Below are positions 55,141-64,000 of a stretch of 64,000 bases of DNA, one piece after another. Each line of letters begins with the position of its first letter. The stretch's first letter is position 1. Under the pieces are notes generated by a model, which was not told the DNA's origin, made no database searches, and saw nothing but the letters and a program-made list of their open reading frames with translations. Source of the DNA: Croceicoccus sp. Ery15 (GTDB taxonomy: Bacteria > Pseudomonadota > Alphaproteobacteria > Sphingomonadales > Sphingomonadaceae); the NCBI RefSeq assembly GCF_020985305.1, contig NZ_CP087588.1, positions 558,001-622,000 of the forward strand. The letters run 5' to 3'. The position numbers were made by a program, and so were the translations under genes.

Positions 55141-55502
55141 CAGTGATTGGCCTCGCCATCGGTCAGGTCGATATCCTCGGGCGTGCCGTCGACATGGTCG
55201 GTGCCGCTTTCCAGAAAGCTGCGCAGCGCCAGCACCACGACCAGCGCGGTCATGCCGAACGAGATGACGATCGCCGTCAGCACCAGCGCCTGTGGCAGCG
55301 GATCGGTATAGTCCGCGCCCTTGGCATAGATCGGCGGCTTGTCCACCACCAGACGGCCCACCGAAAACAGGAAGGCATTGATCGCATAGGACAGCATGGC
55401 GATGCCCAGCACCACCGGAAAGGTGCGCCCGCGAAGGCACAGATAGATGCCCGCCGCTGTCAGAACGCCGATGGCGCTGGCGACAAGGAATTCCACGCTC
55501 AT
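55140..55502 (-). CDS. mrpC: Na+/H+ antiporter subunit MrpC
   Basis: This 120-residue NuoK-like subunit has three helices: VASAIGVLTAAGIYLCLRG, FPVVLGIAMLSYAINAFLF and LVLTAIVISFGMTALVVVLALR. An acidic tail follows. ATGA-type overlaps on both sides. Confidence 0.93.
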   Translation of the reverse strand: MSVEFLVASAIGVLTAAGIYLCLRGRTFPVVLGIAMLSYAINAFLFSVGRLVVDKPPIYAKGADYTDPLPQALVLTAIVISFGMTALVVVLALRSFLESGTDHVDGTPEDIDLTDGEANH

Positions 55503-58387
55503 TGCGAAGCCTCCGCTGCCAGATCCTCTTCCCTGCTTGGATCGATGTCCATCGCATGGTCGGAATGTTCGACCTCTGCCCGCCGGGTCGCATTGGCCAG
55601 CTGCGCCAGCGCCAGCATCACCGCGCCCACTACCGTCAGCGCGACGCCGGTATCGAACAGCATGGCGGTGGCCAGCTCGATCTCTCCCACCAGCGGGATA
55701 TGGAAATAGCCATAGGAGCTGGTCAGGAACGGCTTGCCGAATGCCAGCGCGCCCGCGCCCGTCGCCGCCGCGGTCAGTACGCCGACCGCGATCAGCGCGT
55801 GCCGTTCGGTGCGCCGCCGTTCCTCGGCCCATTCAAAGCCCGATGCCATATACTGGATCAGCATCGCGATGGAAAAGACCAGACCCGCGATAAACCCGCC
55901 GCCCGGCATGTTGTGGCCGCGCAGGAAGATATAGATGCCCACCACCATCGCCATGGGCAGGATCACGCGGCCCGCGACCACCAGCATCATCGGATGGCGT
56001 TCGGGCGAGCGGACGATACCATCCATCAGCGCCAGCAGACGCCGCCCCGATTCCCCGCGCACCGCCGGTTGCAACAGCGCGAAGATCGCCAGCGCCGCGA
56101 TGCCCAGCACGATAATCTCGCCAAAAGTGTCGAAGCCGCGGAAATCGACCAGGATCACATTGACCACATTGGTGCCGCCGCCGCCGCTTTTCGCCATGGC
56201 CCAGTGATAGGCGGAAATCGTCTCGCCCTGCGGGCGCGTCATGATCGCCCATGCCGCCCAGCCGACGCCCGCGCCGCCCATGATGCCCAGCAATCCGTCG
56301 CGGATATGGCGTGCGGTCGAACTGCTGGTCGGCGGATTGCGCGGCAGCAGATGCAGCGCCAGCAGCAGGAGCAGGATCGTCACCGTCTCGACCGAAATCT
56401 GCGTCAGCGCCAGATCGGGGGCGGACAGGAAGATAAAGCCCAAAGAGACGACAAGGCCGATCACGCTGATATAGACGAGGGAAAGGAACCGCTGCCGCTG
56501 TGACAAGACGACCGCGCCCGTGCCAGCCAGCAGCGCCAGCCAGGCGAGAATCGCGACTGGCGGCGCGGGCATGGTCGGCCGCCCGCCTGCCGCGAAGCCG
56601 CCCGCAAGATGGCTGCCCAGCGACATCCCCTCAAGCCCCAGCACCAGTGCAAAGGCGAACAGCACGAACAGCGTGCGCTGCAACGATCCGTTGTGAAAGC
56701 CATAGGAAATGACGCGCGCCGCATGGACCGCGCCGTGGATGCCGCGATCGAACATGTCCTTGGCCACCGGCACCGGCAGCGCGTTCCACACGCGGTCCAG
56801 CGCGCCATAGCGCCACAGCATGATCAGGCCGCCCGCGACCGCGATCCCGCTCATCAACAGGGCAGGGGTTAACCCGTGCCACAGCGACAGGTGGAATTCG
56901 GGCAACGCAGCGATCCGGTCCGGACCGCCGATCACCGCGCCCGCCACCGCCTCGACCAGATGTTGCGCCATCAGCGCGGGCAGCAGGCCGATCAGCACGA
57001 CCAGCACCACCAGAACGGCGGGCGGGCCCCACAGGCCGATGCCCGGATCGTGCGGCGGCTTGGGATAATCGTCGCGCTTCGGCCCGAAATAGACATGGGC
57101 GATAAAGCGGAAGGAATAGGCCGCCGACAGCAGCGCGGCGATGGTCGCCACCACCGGCACCAGCCAGCCCGTGCCCGCCCATGCGGTATGCGCTGCTTCC
57201 TCCAGCATCATTTCCTTGGACAGAAAGCCGTTGAAGGGCGGTATCCCCGCCATCGACAGGGCCGCGATCGTGCCAAGGGTGGCGGTCACCGGCATCAGCG
57301 CGGCCAGCCCGCCCAGCCGCCGCGCATCGCGCGTGCCGACCTCGTGATCGACGATGCCCGCGTTCATGAACAGCGCTGCCTTGAATGTAGCATGGTTCAG
57401 AATGTGGAACACGCCCGCCACGGCGGCCAGCTTTGTTCCAAAGCCGAACAGCATCGTCAAAAGGCCCAGATGGCTGACCGTCGAATAGGCCAGCAGCCCT
57501 TTCAGATCGTTCTTGAACAGCGCGACGCCCGCGCCGACCAGCATGGTGACCAGCCCCGTGGTGGCGACGAGGTAGAACCAAAGCTCCGTGCCCGCCAGCA
57601 CCGGCCACAGCCGCGCCATCAGGAATACGCCCGCCTTTACCATGGTGGCGCTGTGCAGATAGGCGCTGACCGGCGTGGGCGCGGCCATCGCGTGCGGCAG
57701 CCAGAAATGGAACGGGAATTGCGCCGATTTGGTAAAGCAGCCCAGCAGGATCAGCACCAGCGCCACGGGATACAGCTGCGATGCCTGAATGACATCCCTG
57801 GCCAGCAATATCTGCGTCAGATCATACGATCCCGCGATCCGCCCCAGCAGCACCAGTCCCGCGATTAGCGCAAGCCCGCCGCCGCCCGTCACCGCCAGCG
57901 CCATGCGCGCGCCTTGCCGCCCTTCGGCCAGATGGCCCCAGAAACCGATCAGCAGGAACGAAGACAGGCTGGTCATTTCCCAGAACACCAGCAGCATCAG
58001 CACATTGTCGGACAGCACGATGCCCAGCATCGCGCCCTGAAACAGCATCAGGAAAGTCAGGAACTTGGCCGAACTGTCCGATGCGGACAGGTAGCTGGCC
58101 GCATAGATCACGATCAACAGGCCGATGCCCAATATCAGCCCCGCGAACATCAGGCCCAGCGGGTCCATGAAATAATTGGCGTTAAGGCCGATGGTGGGCA
58201 CCCAGTCGATCCGCGTGGTCACCACCTGTCCGGCCAGCACGGCGGGCGCCTTGACCAGCACCAGTGCCAGTGCGGTCAGGGTGAATAGTCCCGCGATGAC
58301 CGCGTGCATGATGCGCGGTGCCCGGGCTGCCAGACCGATGGCGATGGCGCCAAGGAACGGCAGGGCGGAAATGAGCAGCAAGTCCAA
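55499..58387 (-). CDS. mrpA: Na+/H+ antiporter subunit MrpA fused to MrpB
   Basis: This 962-residue fusion starts with a NuoL-like MrpA (antiporter core near residues 105-400, EMTSLSSFLLIGFWGH and CFTKSAQFPFHFWLPHAMAAPTPVSAYLHSATMVKAGV). An MrpB-like DUF4040 segment follows, and then a complete MnhB domain from about residue 800 (GIYIFLRGHNMPGGGFIAGLVFSIAMLIQYMASG). MrpAB fusions are common in proteobacteria. The complex exports Na+ for H+, giving salt and alkaline tolerance. The start is TTG 58387 behind GGAG. Confidence 0.93.
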   Translation of the reverse strand: MDLLLISALPFLGAIAIGLAARAPRIMHAVIAGLFTLTALALVLVKAPAVLAGQVVTTRIDWVPTIGLNANYFMDPLGLMFAGLILGIGLLIVIYAASYLSASDSSAKFLTFLMLFQGAMLGIVLSDNVLMLLVFWEMTSLSSFLLIGFWGHLAEGRQGARMALAVTGGGGLALIAGLVLLGRIAGSYDLTQILLARDVIQASQLYPVALVLILLGCFTKSAQFPFHFWLPHAMAAPTPVSAYLHSATMVKAGVFLMARLWPVLAGTELWFYLVATTGLVTMLVGAGVALFKNDLKGLLAYSTVSHLGLLTMLFGFGTKLAAVAGVFHILNHATFKAALFMNAGIVDHEVGTRDARRLGGLAALMPVTATLGTIAALSMAGIPPFNGFLSKEMMLEEAAHTAWAGTGWLVPVVATIAALLSAAYSFRFIAHVYFGPKRDDYPKPPHDPGIGLWGPPAVLVVLVVLIGLLPALMAQHLVEAVAGAVIGGPDRIAALPEFHLSLWHGLTPALLMSGIAVAGGLIMLWRYGALDRVWNALPVPVAKDMFDRGIHGAVHAARVISYGFHNGSLQRTLFVLFAFALVLGLEGMSLGSHLAGGFAAGGRPTMPAPPVAILAWLALLAGTGAVVLSQRQRFLSLVYISVIGLVVSLGFIFLSAPDLALTQISVETVTILLLLLALHLLPRNPPTSSSTARHIRDGLLGIMGGAGVGWAAWAIMTRPQGETISAYHWAMAKSGGGGTNVVNVILVDFRGFDTFGEIIVLGIAALAIFALLQPAVRGESGRRLLALMDGIVRSPERHPMMLVVAGRVILPMAMVVGIYIFLRGHNMPGGGFIAGLVFSIAMLIQYMASGFEWAEERRRTERHALIAVGVLTAAATGAGALAFGKPFLTSSYGYFHIPLVGEIELATAMLFDTGVALTVVGAVMLALAQLANATRRAEVEHSDHAMDIDPSREEDLAAEASQ

Positions 58388-58712
58388 AGGGAACTCCGGC
58401 TATCGAACGTCTGGCCTGTGCGGGCCGCCGGAACGACCCTGTTTGATGCCCGCAGGGCAGGCTTGTCCCGCGTGAAAACGGCGCAGCAGCGATACAGCAT
58501 CGACAGCCTATGTCCATGGCTGGTCGGGCGAAAACCGTGGGGCGAAACGATTTGTCGCAGGGGAAACCGATGCGCGGCGCAATCGATGGGGCGATTCGGG
58601 TCGCTTCCTGTCGTTAACCCTGATTACCCGCTGTCCCGTTACGGGATAGAGATTTTTTCCGGGAAATTCTTAACGCGCCGGTTAACTGTGCTGCATGGCG
58701 GAAAACAGGGGT

Positions 58713-58746
58713 TTTATACCGCAGTGCAGCGATGCAAGTCTTTTAC
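58713..58746 (-). promoter_or_regulatory. candidate promoter of the mrp operon
   Basis: On the minus strand GTAAAAGACTTGC is followed by TATAAA, 16 bases after GACTTG. The 13-mer is identical to the one in front of typA. The leader to mrpA would be about 320 nt. Confidence 0.35.
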
Positions 58747-58771
58747 GGGCATGGTTAACCGGTTCGACACG

Positions 58772-58798
58772 GGAACCGACCTGTGACCTTAGGGGTTT
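58772..58798 (+). promoter_or_regulatory. possible EcfG-type general-stress promoter
   Basis: GGAACC, 16 bases, then GGTTT. This differs by one base from the alphaproteobacterial EcfG consensus GGAACC-N16-CGTT. It lies about 40 bases before the ATG of the 49-residue gene. Confidence 0.35.
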
Positions 58799-58837
58799 CT
58801 AGCGACAAGACACAATCTGCATGAGGTAACCCGAGCC

Positions 58838-58987
58838 ATGTATACGCCCAGCTACCATAAAAGTGCGCCCGACCGTTGGACCCTGCCGCGCCCTTATTCC
58901 GATGCTTCACAGCGGTTTATGAAATTCGGCGCATTGCAGCCGATGCACGAACCCACGCTTTGGCAAAAGCTGTTCCGCGTCAACTGA
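58838..58987 (+). CDS. 49-residue protein of unknown function
   Basis: This small basic protein is rich in Pro and aromatic residues (YTPSYHKSAPDRWTLPRPYSD, then FMKFGALQPMHEPTLWQKLFRVN), without a signal or membrane helix. It belongs to no family I recognise. GAGGTAAC lies upstream of the ATG. A clear terminator follows and a stress-type promoter may precede it, which favours a real gene. It is too short for most gene finders. Confidence 0.55.
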   Translation: MYTPSYHKSAPDRWTLPRPYSDASQRFMKFGALQPMHEPTLWQKLFRVN

Positions 58988-59038
58988 TCGCGGACAGGCA
59001 TGCGGCGGGATCGTCGCGCAGTGCCGTTTACAAAAATT

Positions 59039-59072
59039 AACGGCCAGCACCCTTTCCGGGCGCTGGCCGTTT
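59039..59072. terminator. bidirectional terminator
   Basis: AACGGCCAGC pairs with GCTGGCCGTT around a 13-nt loop. On the minus strand the stem is followed by TTAATTTTTG, so it should end the phytase operon; on the plus strand TTT follows, so it may also serve the 49-residue gene. Confidence 0.75.
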
Positions 59073-59120
59073 GCGCGTTAAGAATTCGCCGTCTGCGAAA
59101 AGGGCCGCTTATTGGGCCCC

Positions 59121-60188
59121 TTATTCGCCTCTCAATGCCGCGATCAGCGCGTCGCCGCGCACCAGCTTGAAGTTCTGGGTCGCATTGCCGTCGGCATCGG
59201 CGCCGTTGTCCCCGTCCTGCGCGATGAAAATGCCGTCGGGAAAGGCGGGGCCGAAATCGCCCGCGGCGAATTCGATGCCATCGGTTTCCGACGTGCCGTC
59301 GATCTGCGCGCCATCGGCGATCCGCACACGGCCGACATAGGCCATGGAGGGCAGGGCAAAAGCCGTATAGGCATTATCGCCCTGGCTCGACGCGATCAGA
59401 TAGCCCGCGTCCTCGCCCATGGGCGCGATGGCAAGGCCTTCGACATCGGGCACCAGCGCGGTGCCGTCTGCCACCGCGACCAGTTTGCCCGCCGGTGCGT
59501 CCTGCGACAGGTCGAAACGGTGGATGCCCGCCGCTTCCTCGCCCACATACAGCATGTTGGTGCGGCCATCGACGACGCAGCCTTCGCTCTGGCTGGGGAT
59601 GTCGAACACGCGGCTGGACAGAACGGTCGGCGCCGCGACCGTGCCGCCGATCACCGCCTCGATCACGGGGCCTTCCTTGGTCACGATATAGGCGCGGGCC
59701 AGTTGCCCTTCTTCATTGGTATGCGCCATGCAAAAGCCATAGGCTTCGCCCGTGCCGACCGACAGGCGTGCGCCCTTGGTCAGCTTGCCGTCGGTCGCCA
59801 GCGTGAAAAAGGCGATGGCGGGCTTTACCCCGTCGGTCCGGTCGCTGGCCGCGACCAGAACCGTGCCATCGGCCAAAGAGACCAGATCGACATTGTTGAG
59901 CAGGCCCGCGGGCACGAAATCGATGACCGTGCCATCCATCGCATAGGAATAGAGGCCGGCCTTTTTATCGGTGCCGAGCAGGATGCTTTTTGACGAATCC
60001 ACCGGATTGCGCCAGATCGCCGGATCGTCGGCGGCATCGGCATTGGCAGTGCCGACAGGCACGGTCTCGACCGCGGCCTCGACACTGCCCGTGGGCCATG
60101 GCGAAGGCGGCCAGACCTTTTCCGATGCGCAAGCCGCCAGCAGGATGGCCGGGGCGATAACGGCCCCGACCTTGATTGCATTTTTCAT
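59121..60188 (-). CDS. phy: beta-propeller phytase (3-phytase), lipoprotein
   Basis: This 355-residue phytase releases phosphate from phytate (inositol hexakisphosphate) in a Ca2+-dependent reaction. Family motifs: DADDPAIWRNP near residue 50, ASDRTDG, SQSEGCVVDGRTNMLYVGEEAAGI and DVEGLAI. The lipobox LLAAC places it, lipid-anchored, in the periplasm. It is second in an operon with a TonB receptor (29-base gap) behind PHO-type repeats, fitting a phytate uptake and phosphate scavenging unit. Such receptor-phytase pairs are known from other sphingomonads and Caulobacter. Confidence 0.93.
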   Translation of the reverse strand: MKNAIKVGAVIAPAILLAACASEKVWPPSPWPTGSVEAAVETVPVGTANADAADDPAIWRNPVDSSKSILLGTDKKAGLYSYAMDGTVIDFVPAGLLNNVDLVSLADGTVLVAASDRTDGVKPAIAFFTLATDGKLTKGARLSVGTGEAYGFCMAHTNEEGQLARAYIVTKEGPVIEAVIGGTVAAPTVLSSRVFDIPSQSEGCVVDGRTNMLYVGEEAAGIHRFDLSQDAPAGKLVAVADGTALVPDVEGLAIAPMGEDAGYLIASSQGDNAYTAFALPSMAYVGRVRIADGAQIDGTSETDGIEFAAGDFGPAFPDGIFIAQDGDNGADADGNATQNFKLVRGDALIAALRGE

Positions 60189-60217
60189 GGATAATCCCCT
60201 GTTTATATGCGGCAGGA

Positions 60218-63103
60218 TCAGAAATTCAGGCGCGCGCCGAACTTCATCGTCCAGTTATATTCCTCATACTGGTACAGGTTCTTCTGGCCCATGTAATTGT
60301 TATAGGCGAAATATTTCGCGTTGTTGATGTTCACCCACTCGTAATACAGCTGGACGCCTTCGTTCAGACGCAGTTTCGCGCTGAAATCCAGCTGGAAGTG
60401 ATCGTCGACATAGCGGTCTTCTTCCGCATCGCCCCCCACTTCGTCCAGATATTTGTCGCGATAGGTGCCCGCCAGACGCAGGCTGACGGGGCCCTTTTCG
60501 TAACCGAGCACGCCGTTGACCGTGTGCTTGGACGAAGAGGGGAGCATGATTTCGCGATAGGTGTCGATATTGTCGAGGTCGGTGAAGTCGCCGTCCGCGA
60601 TCTCTCCCGTGGCGTCGGTATAGGTATAGTTCGCCTGCACCAGAAAGCCCGAGAGGAAGCCCGGCAGGAAGTCCAGCGCCTGCGAGGCCGAGAGTTCGAC
60701 GCCCCAGACCTTGGCGCTGGGCCCGTTGAACGGGATGGTCGCCTCGTCAAAGGCGATGCCCGCGAACACGCCGGGTTCGTCGATATTCACATCGACGATA
60801 TAGTTCTTGATATCCTTGTAGAATACCGCCGCGCTCAACCCGCCATTGCTCGACATGTAATATTCGAGGCTGGCGTCGAAGTTCCACGCTTCATAGGGAT
60901 CGAGGTCGGGATTGCCGAAGCTGCCCTCGATCTCGTTCTCGTCGTTCACCTCGACTTCGAAACGCGGAGCCAGCGAACCCAGCTTGGGGCGCATAAGGCT
61001 CTTGTAACCGGCCACGCGGACCAGCAGTTCGGGCGAGAGTTCGTATTTCGCGTTCAGGCTGGGCAGCCACTGGTCATAGCTCTTGTCGAACTGCACCGGA
61101 GCGACGCAGACGTAATCGTCATCCGCCTCGACACCGTCGCCAAAACCGCATTCCGCGCCCAGCGTCGAGCCTTCTTCGTAAATCGTGGCGGTATTGCCGA
61201 ACAGCCTGTTCTTGGTGTTCTCGTAACGGACGCCGCCGATCACCGACAGGCGGTCGGTTTCGAACTTGCCCAGCAGGTAACCGGCCAGAATATCCTCGTC
61301 GGCGCGGTAATCCTCGACCGAGGAATCGAACATGGTGTCGATCTCGTTCAGTTCGAAGCTGTCGAAATTGGCCTCGAAATAATCGCGCGCACCGTGATAG
61401 CTGGGAACCGGATCGATGCTGGTCAGGCGATAGGTGCTGGTGCCCAGCACGTCGGCCAGCGTCATGTCGCTGTTTTCCCAGAACTCGACATTCTTGTCAT
61501 AGGTCTTTTCGCGCCAGCGGCCCTTGAAGCCCGCCTGCACGGTGAACGTGCCTGCATCCATGAAGAAGTCGCGGCCAAAGTCGAACTTCAGCGCATATTC
61601 CTCGTCCTGCGCGTCGGACAGGGCGGTATATTCGATCTCGTTCAGCTCATAGGAAGAGGCGTCGCGGAATTCGAACCCGTTGCCCACCACGTCATACATG
61701 GGCACGCGCGGATCGCTGTAATCCATCGCGATGGCGACATTCTCGCCCTCGAAGTCGCGGCGGAACTGGGCGGGGTCGATCGATCCGTCCTCGCGCTCGG
61801 TCGCCTTGGCATAGCTGGCCGAATATTCGGCGAACCAGCCGCTATCCAACTCGGTCTTGCCTCCGAAGACGACATTCCAGATGCGCTGGCGTTCGAAGCG
61901 GTCCTTGACGTCGCGCTCAACGCGCAGGCGGCCTTCGTCCTCGACCGCGTCATAGGCATCGCCGACGGTCACGACATTGCCCGAAGCCGAAACATCGATG
62001 GAATCGGCAAAGTCGAACACCAGGCGGCGGCGGTATTCCTGATCGTCGAACTGGCTGAAAACGCCCTTTACATACAGCTCGGTCGTATCGCCGACGCGGA
62101 AATCGGCACCCAGTGTGGCCGACAGACGCTCGCGCTCGACGTCATAGTCGCGATATTCGAATTCCTCGGCATAAGGTGTGCCGTCGACATCGGTCCAGCT
62201 GTCAGCCTCGATATTGTCGGTTTCGAACTTGCGCTTGTAATAGGATACGCCGCCCGAAATGCCGAAATCGTCGGTTATGCGCGTGGCGAAATCCAGGCTG
62301 CCCTTGGGCGTTACCTCGTTGGCGTAATCGTTATAGCTGCCTTCCAGACGCGCGCTCCACAGGTCCTTTTCGCGGTCGAAGGCGCTGGTGGTCTCGATCT
62401 CGACCGAACCGCCGATGGTATCGCCATCCATGTCGGGAGTCAGCGATTTCTTGACCGTGATCGATTCGATGATGTCGCTGCTGATCACGTCGAGCGCGAC
62501 CGAACGCACATCGCTTTCGGGCGCGGGCAGGCGCACGCCGTTCAGCGAGGTCGAGTTGAGTTCGGGGTCAAGGCCGCGCACCGACACGAAACGGCCTTCG
62601 CCCTGATCGTTCAGCACGTTGATGCCGGGCAGGCGGCGCAGCGATTCCGCCACGTTCTGGTCGGGAAACTGGCCGATGGCGTCGCGGGTCAGCACGTCGG
62701 ACACCGTCTCGCCCGCCCGCTTGCGCGACAGTGCGCTGGCCTGGTTCGCCAGTTGGCCGACCACCAGGATAGAGCTGTCGGCGCTGCCCAGCGCGACGGT
62801 TTGTATGACGGTGCCGGTTTCGGGCATGGTCACGCTGATCGTTTCGGTCGGCGCGCCGACATATTTCACTTCCAGCGTATAGGTGCCGGCGGGCACTTCG
62901 GGAAAGCGGAACGAACCGTCGCGTTCGGACGAAACCGTGCGGCCCAGTTCAAGGATGGTGACCTGCGCGGCCTGGAGGGCGCGGGTGCCGGTCGCGTCGA
63001 CGACCGAACCGTCCAGTGTGCCCGCGGCAAAGGCCTGCGGCGAAGCGATAATAGCGGAAAGCGCGCTGCCGATTACCAGCGCGGTGCGGAATTTGCGGTT
63101 CAT
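60218..63103 (-). CDS. TonB-dependent receptor paired with phytase
   Basis: This 961-residue outer-membrane receptor has a signal (TALVIGSALSAIIASPQAFA) and a carboxypeptidase-regulatory-like domain (about 25-110, GSVVDATGTRALQAAQVTILE). A plug follows (RKRAGETVSDVLTRDAIGQFPDQNVAESLRRLPGINVLNDQGEGRFVSVRGL), then a barrel ending in LNF. The plug belongs to the large sphingomonad/Caulobacter group. Given the downstream phytase and upstream PHO-like repeats, its ligand is probably phytate or a metal-phytate. AGGGGG precedes ATG 63103. Confidence 0.92.
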   Translation of the reverse strand: MNRKFRTALVIGSALSAIIASPQAFAAGTLDGSVVDATGTRALQAAQVTILELGRTVSSERDGSFRFPEVPAGTYTLEVKYVGAPTETISVTMPETGTVIQTVALGSADSSILVVGQLANQASALSRKRAGETVSDVLTRDAIGQFPDQNVAESLRRLPGINVLNDQGEGRFVSVRGLDPELNSTSLNGVRLPAPESDVRSVALDVISSDIIESITVKKSLTPDMDGDTIGGSVEIETTSAFDREKDLWSARLEGSYNDYANEVTPKGSLDFATRITDDFGISGGVSYYKRKFETDNIEADSWTDVDGTPYAEEFEYRDYDVERERLSATLGADFRVGDTTELYVKGVFSQFDDQEYRRRLVFDFADSIDVSASGNVVTVGDAYDAVEDEGRLRVERDVKDRFERQRIWNVVFGGKTELDSGWFAEYSASYAKATEREDGSIDPAQFRRDFEGENVAIAMDYSDPRVPMYDVVGNGFEFRDASSYELNEIEYTALSDAQDEEYALKFDFGRDFFMDAGTFTVQAGFKGRWREKTYDKNVEFWENSDMTLADVLGTSTYRLTSIDPVPSYHGARDYFEANFDSFELNEIDTMFDSSVEDYRADEDILAGYLLGKFETDRLSVIGGVRYENTKNRLFGNTATIYEEGSTLGAECGFGDGVEADDDYVCVAPVQFDKSYDQWLPSLNAKYELSPELLVRVAGYKSLMRPKLGSLAPRFEVEVNDENEIEGSFGNPDLDPYEAWNFDASLEYYMSSNGGLSAAVFYKDIKNYIVDVNIDEPGVFAGIAFDEATIPFNGPSAKVWGVELSASQALDFLPGFLSGFLVQANYTYTDATGEIADGDFTDLDNIDTYREIMLPSSSKHTVNGVLGYEKGPVSLRLAGTYRDKYLDEVGGDAEEDRYVDDHFQLDFSAKLRLNEGVQLYYEWVNINNAKYFAYNNYMGQKNLYQYEEYNWTMKFGARLNF

Positions 63104-63171
63104 AAAGCCCCCTGAAGGATAGCGGTTCGCAGGGGACTTGGCGCCCCTGTTGGCGCCGCTGGCTAGGGGCT

Positions 63172-63215
63172 GTTTGCGACGGTTACGCGACAGTTGCGTT
63201 TCAATTGCGTTACAT
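63172..63215 (-). promoter_or_regulatory. four tandem 11-bp PHO-box-like units
   Basis: Reading the minus strand: unit 1 ATGTAACGCAA, unit 2 TTGAAACGCAA, unit 3 CTGTCGCGTAA, unit 4 CCGTCGCAAAC. Each fits the PhoB pattern of a 7-base CTGTCAT-like element plus a 4-base AT-richer spacer with an 11-bp period. They lie 69-112 bases before the receptor ATG. Confidence 0.6.
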
Positions 63216-63282
63216 TCGTTTCTTTTCAGTGCATAAATATTGCGAGAGGGCCGCAATGCGGCATTTGGCCCGGTCTATCGGC

Positions 63283-64000
63283 TTAACGAATGCGGAAATC
63301 CACGTCGGGATAGCCATGGCCTGCGGGCACACCGGTCCAGCTTTCGCTACCTTCATGGCGCACCACGGGCAGGATTTCGCGCACGGGGAACTGTTCGGCA
63401 CTGGCCTTCGCATCTGCAAAGCCGTGGCCCATGGCAAGCCGCATCAATGTCGCGCGCGTCGGGCCGACCATCTTGATCCGCCCTGCATCATTGTCGCCCA
63501 CCAGCGTCGATGCGCGCGCCCAGAAGGCGGCGGCATTCTCGGTCCTGTCGGGCGAGACTTCGGCGCCTGCCAGCGCGCGCACGACGTAAAACCGTGCGTC
63601 GAAGCGGCGGGCAAGGGTGATGCCCGCAGGCGGGCACCAGCGGGCAAAGGGCAATAGCGCATGGGCGTCGATCGCCCAGCCGCGATCGGCCAGCAGCGCA
63701 TCGAAAGGCGTGCCGTCCAGCATCTCGCGCCGGGCAGCGGCGATGTGATCGCAGGCGGCGGGGCCTGTCGTTTCGTCCGACCCTGCCAGCCCGCACAGCA
63801 GGCCGGTTTCCTCGAATGTCTCGCGTATCGCGGCAATGCGGGCGACCGCTTCGGCAGGCGGCAGGCTTGGCACTGCACTGGCGGCCAGCGCATGGTCCTG
63901 CGCCTCGACCCGCCCGCCGGGAAAGGCGATCATCCCGCCCGCAAAAGCCAGTTTCTCTGCCCGTTCGACCACGAGAATCTCGTCCGGTCCGCCATCGGGG
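63283..64000 (-). CDS. Nudix hydrolase (5' end outside the window)
   Basis: The visible 239 codons reach the right edge in open frame (start beyond 64000). A Nudix region with an insertion is seen: FPGGRVEAQDHAL, then about 20 residues, then RETFEETGLL. A long insert inside the Nudix box is typical of NUDT19-like/CoA-diphosphatase-related proteins. The C-terminal half (AFARWCPPAGITLARRFDARFYVV) fits that group. The substrate is unknown. It is upstream of and co-directional with the receptor-phytase operon. Confidence 0.82.
   Translation of the reverse strand, partial: PDGGPDEILVVERAEKLAFAGGMIAFPGGRVEAQDHALAASAVPSLPPAEAVARIAAIRETFEETGLLCGLAGSDETTGPAACDHIAAARREMLDGTPFDALLADRGWAIDAHALLPFARWCPPAGITLARRFDARFYVVRALAGAEVSPDRTENAAAFWARASTLVGDNDAGRIKMVGPTRATLMRLAMGHGFADAKASAEQFPVREILPVVRHEGSESWTGVPAGHGYPDVDFRIR

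Larger units (their letters stand above)
58388..58837. other. 450-base intergenic region with regulatory signals
   Basis: It holds a perfect-arm palindrome TCCCGTTACGGGA (58634-58646), a possible minus-strand promoter (58746-58713) for the mrp operon, and a possible stress promoter for the rightward small gene (58772-58798). No other gene is supported. Confidence 0.45.

Noticed and set aside
60176..63115. 979-codon plus-strand frame opposite the phytase-linked TonB receptor
   Set aside because: Antisense shadow of a clear TonB receptor; no start signal or family resemblance.

Overview
The window looks like a chromosomal segment from a GC-rich alphaproteobacterium of the order Sphingomonadales (Erythrobacteraceae or Sphingomonadaceae). 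This is inferred from gene content: two large TonB-dependent receptors, a periplasmic phytase beside a receptor, an IorAB-type molybdenum hydroxylase, a fused MrpAB antiporter subunit, an orphan recF, and sterol-desaturase and DUF481 proteins. No rRNA is present to confirm it. Genes are dense and many neighbours share 4-base ATGA or GTGA overlaps.

Left part (1-36 kb). A urea carboxylase/allophanate hydrolase operon (ATP-dependent urea breakdown) is followed by a hybrid histidine kinase and a LuxR-type response regulator. Next come a sterol-desaturase-like enzyme, a two-helix membrane protein, and a complete IS630-family element with an A7 slippery site. A two-gene unit then joins a large membrane-anchored P-loop ATPase to an MscS channel. 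After it lie ferredoxin-NADP reductase, an orphan Fur-type box, iorAB, a Bcr/CflA exporter, dinB, a Nudix hydrolase, 6-phosphogluconolactonase, a VOC protein, a PutP-type symporter, typA, a TonB receptor, a DUF805 protein, the ybbA/ybbP/tesA cluster and recF. A striking small locus follows: a sigma-54-type promoter, two tandemly duplicated tiny hydrophobic peptides, and a PspC protein.

Island (37.1-47.5 kb). A tRNA-Arg(TCT) gene is the target of a 10.4-kb element bounded by 53-bp perfect repeats (attL inside the tRNA, attR after the integrase). It carries a tyrosine integrase with paired 11-bp arm-type repeats at both ends, an AlpA-like excisionase, a divergent regulator with matching operator boxes, a string of small genes, a replication-type protein whose gene contains four palindromic iteron-like sequences, an HK97-type major capsid protein, and a tail tape-measure gene interrupted by one in-frame TAA. 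No terminase, portal or lysis genes are recognisable. It is therefore either a decayed prophage or a capsid-encoding satellite. Three cargo genes (a PilZ protein and two zinc-ribbon proteins) sit near attL.

Right part (47.5-64 kb). A glp operon (glpD, a small RibB C-terminus-like gene, glpK) is followed by a DUF481 outer-membrane protein, a complete Mrp Na+/H+ antiporter operon (AB-C-D-E-F-G), a 49-codon gene, and a TonB receptor/beta-propeller phytase operon preceded by four tandem 11-bp PHO-box-like units. A Nudix hydrolase runs off the right edge.

The most unusual items are the sigma-54/twin-peptide/PspC locus, the ATPase-MscS pair, the RibB fragment inside the glp operon, and the island with its internal iterons and repeated intergenic hairpins.
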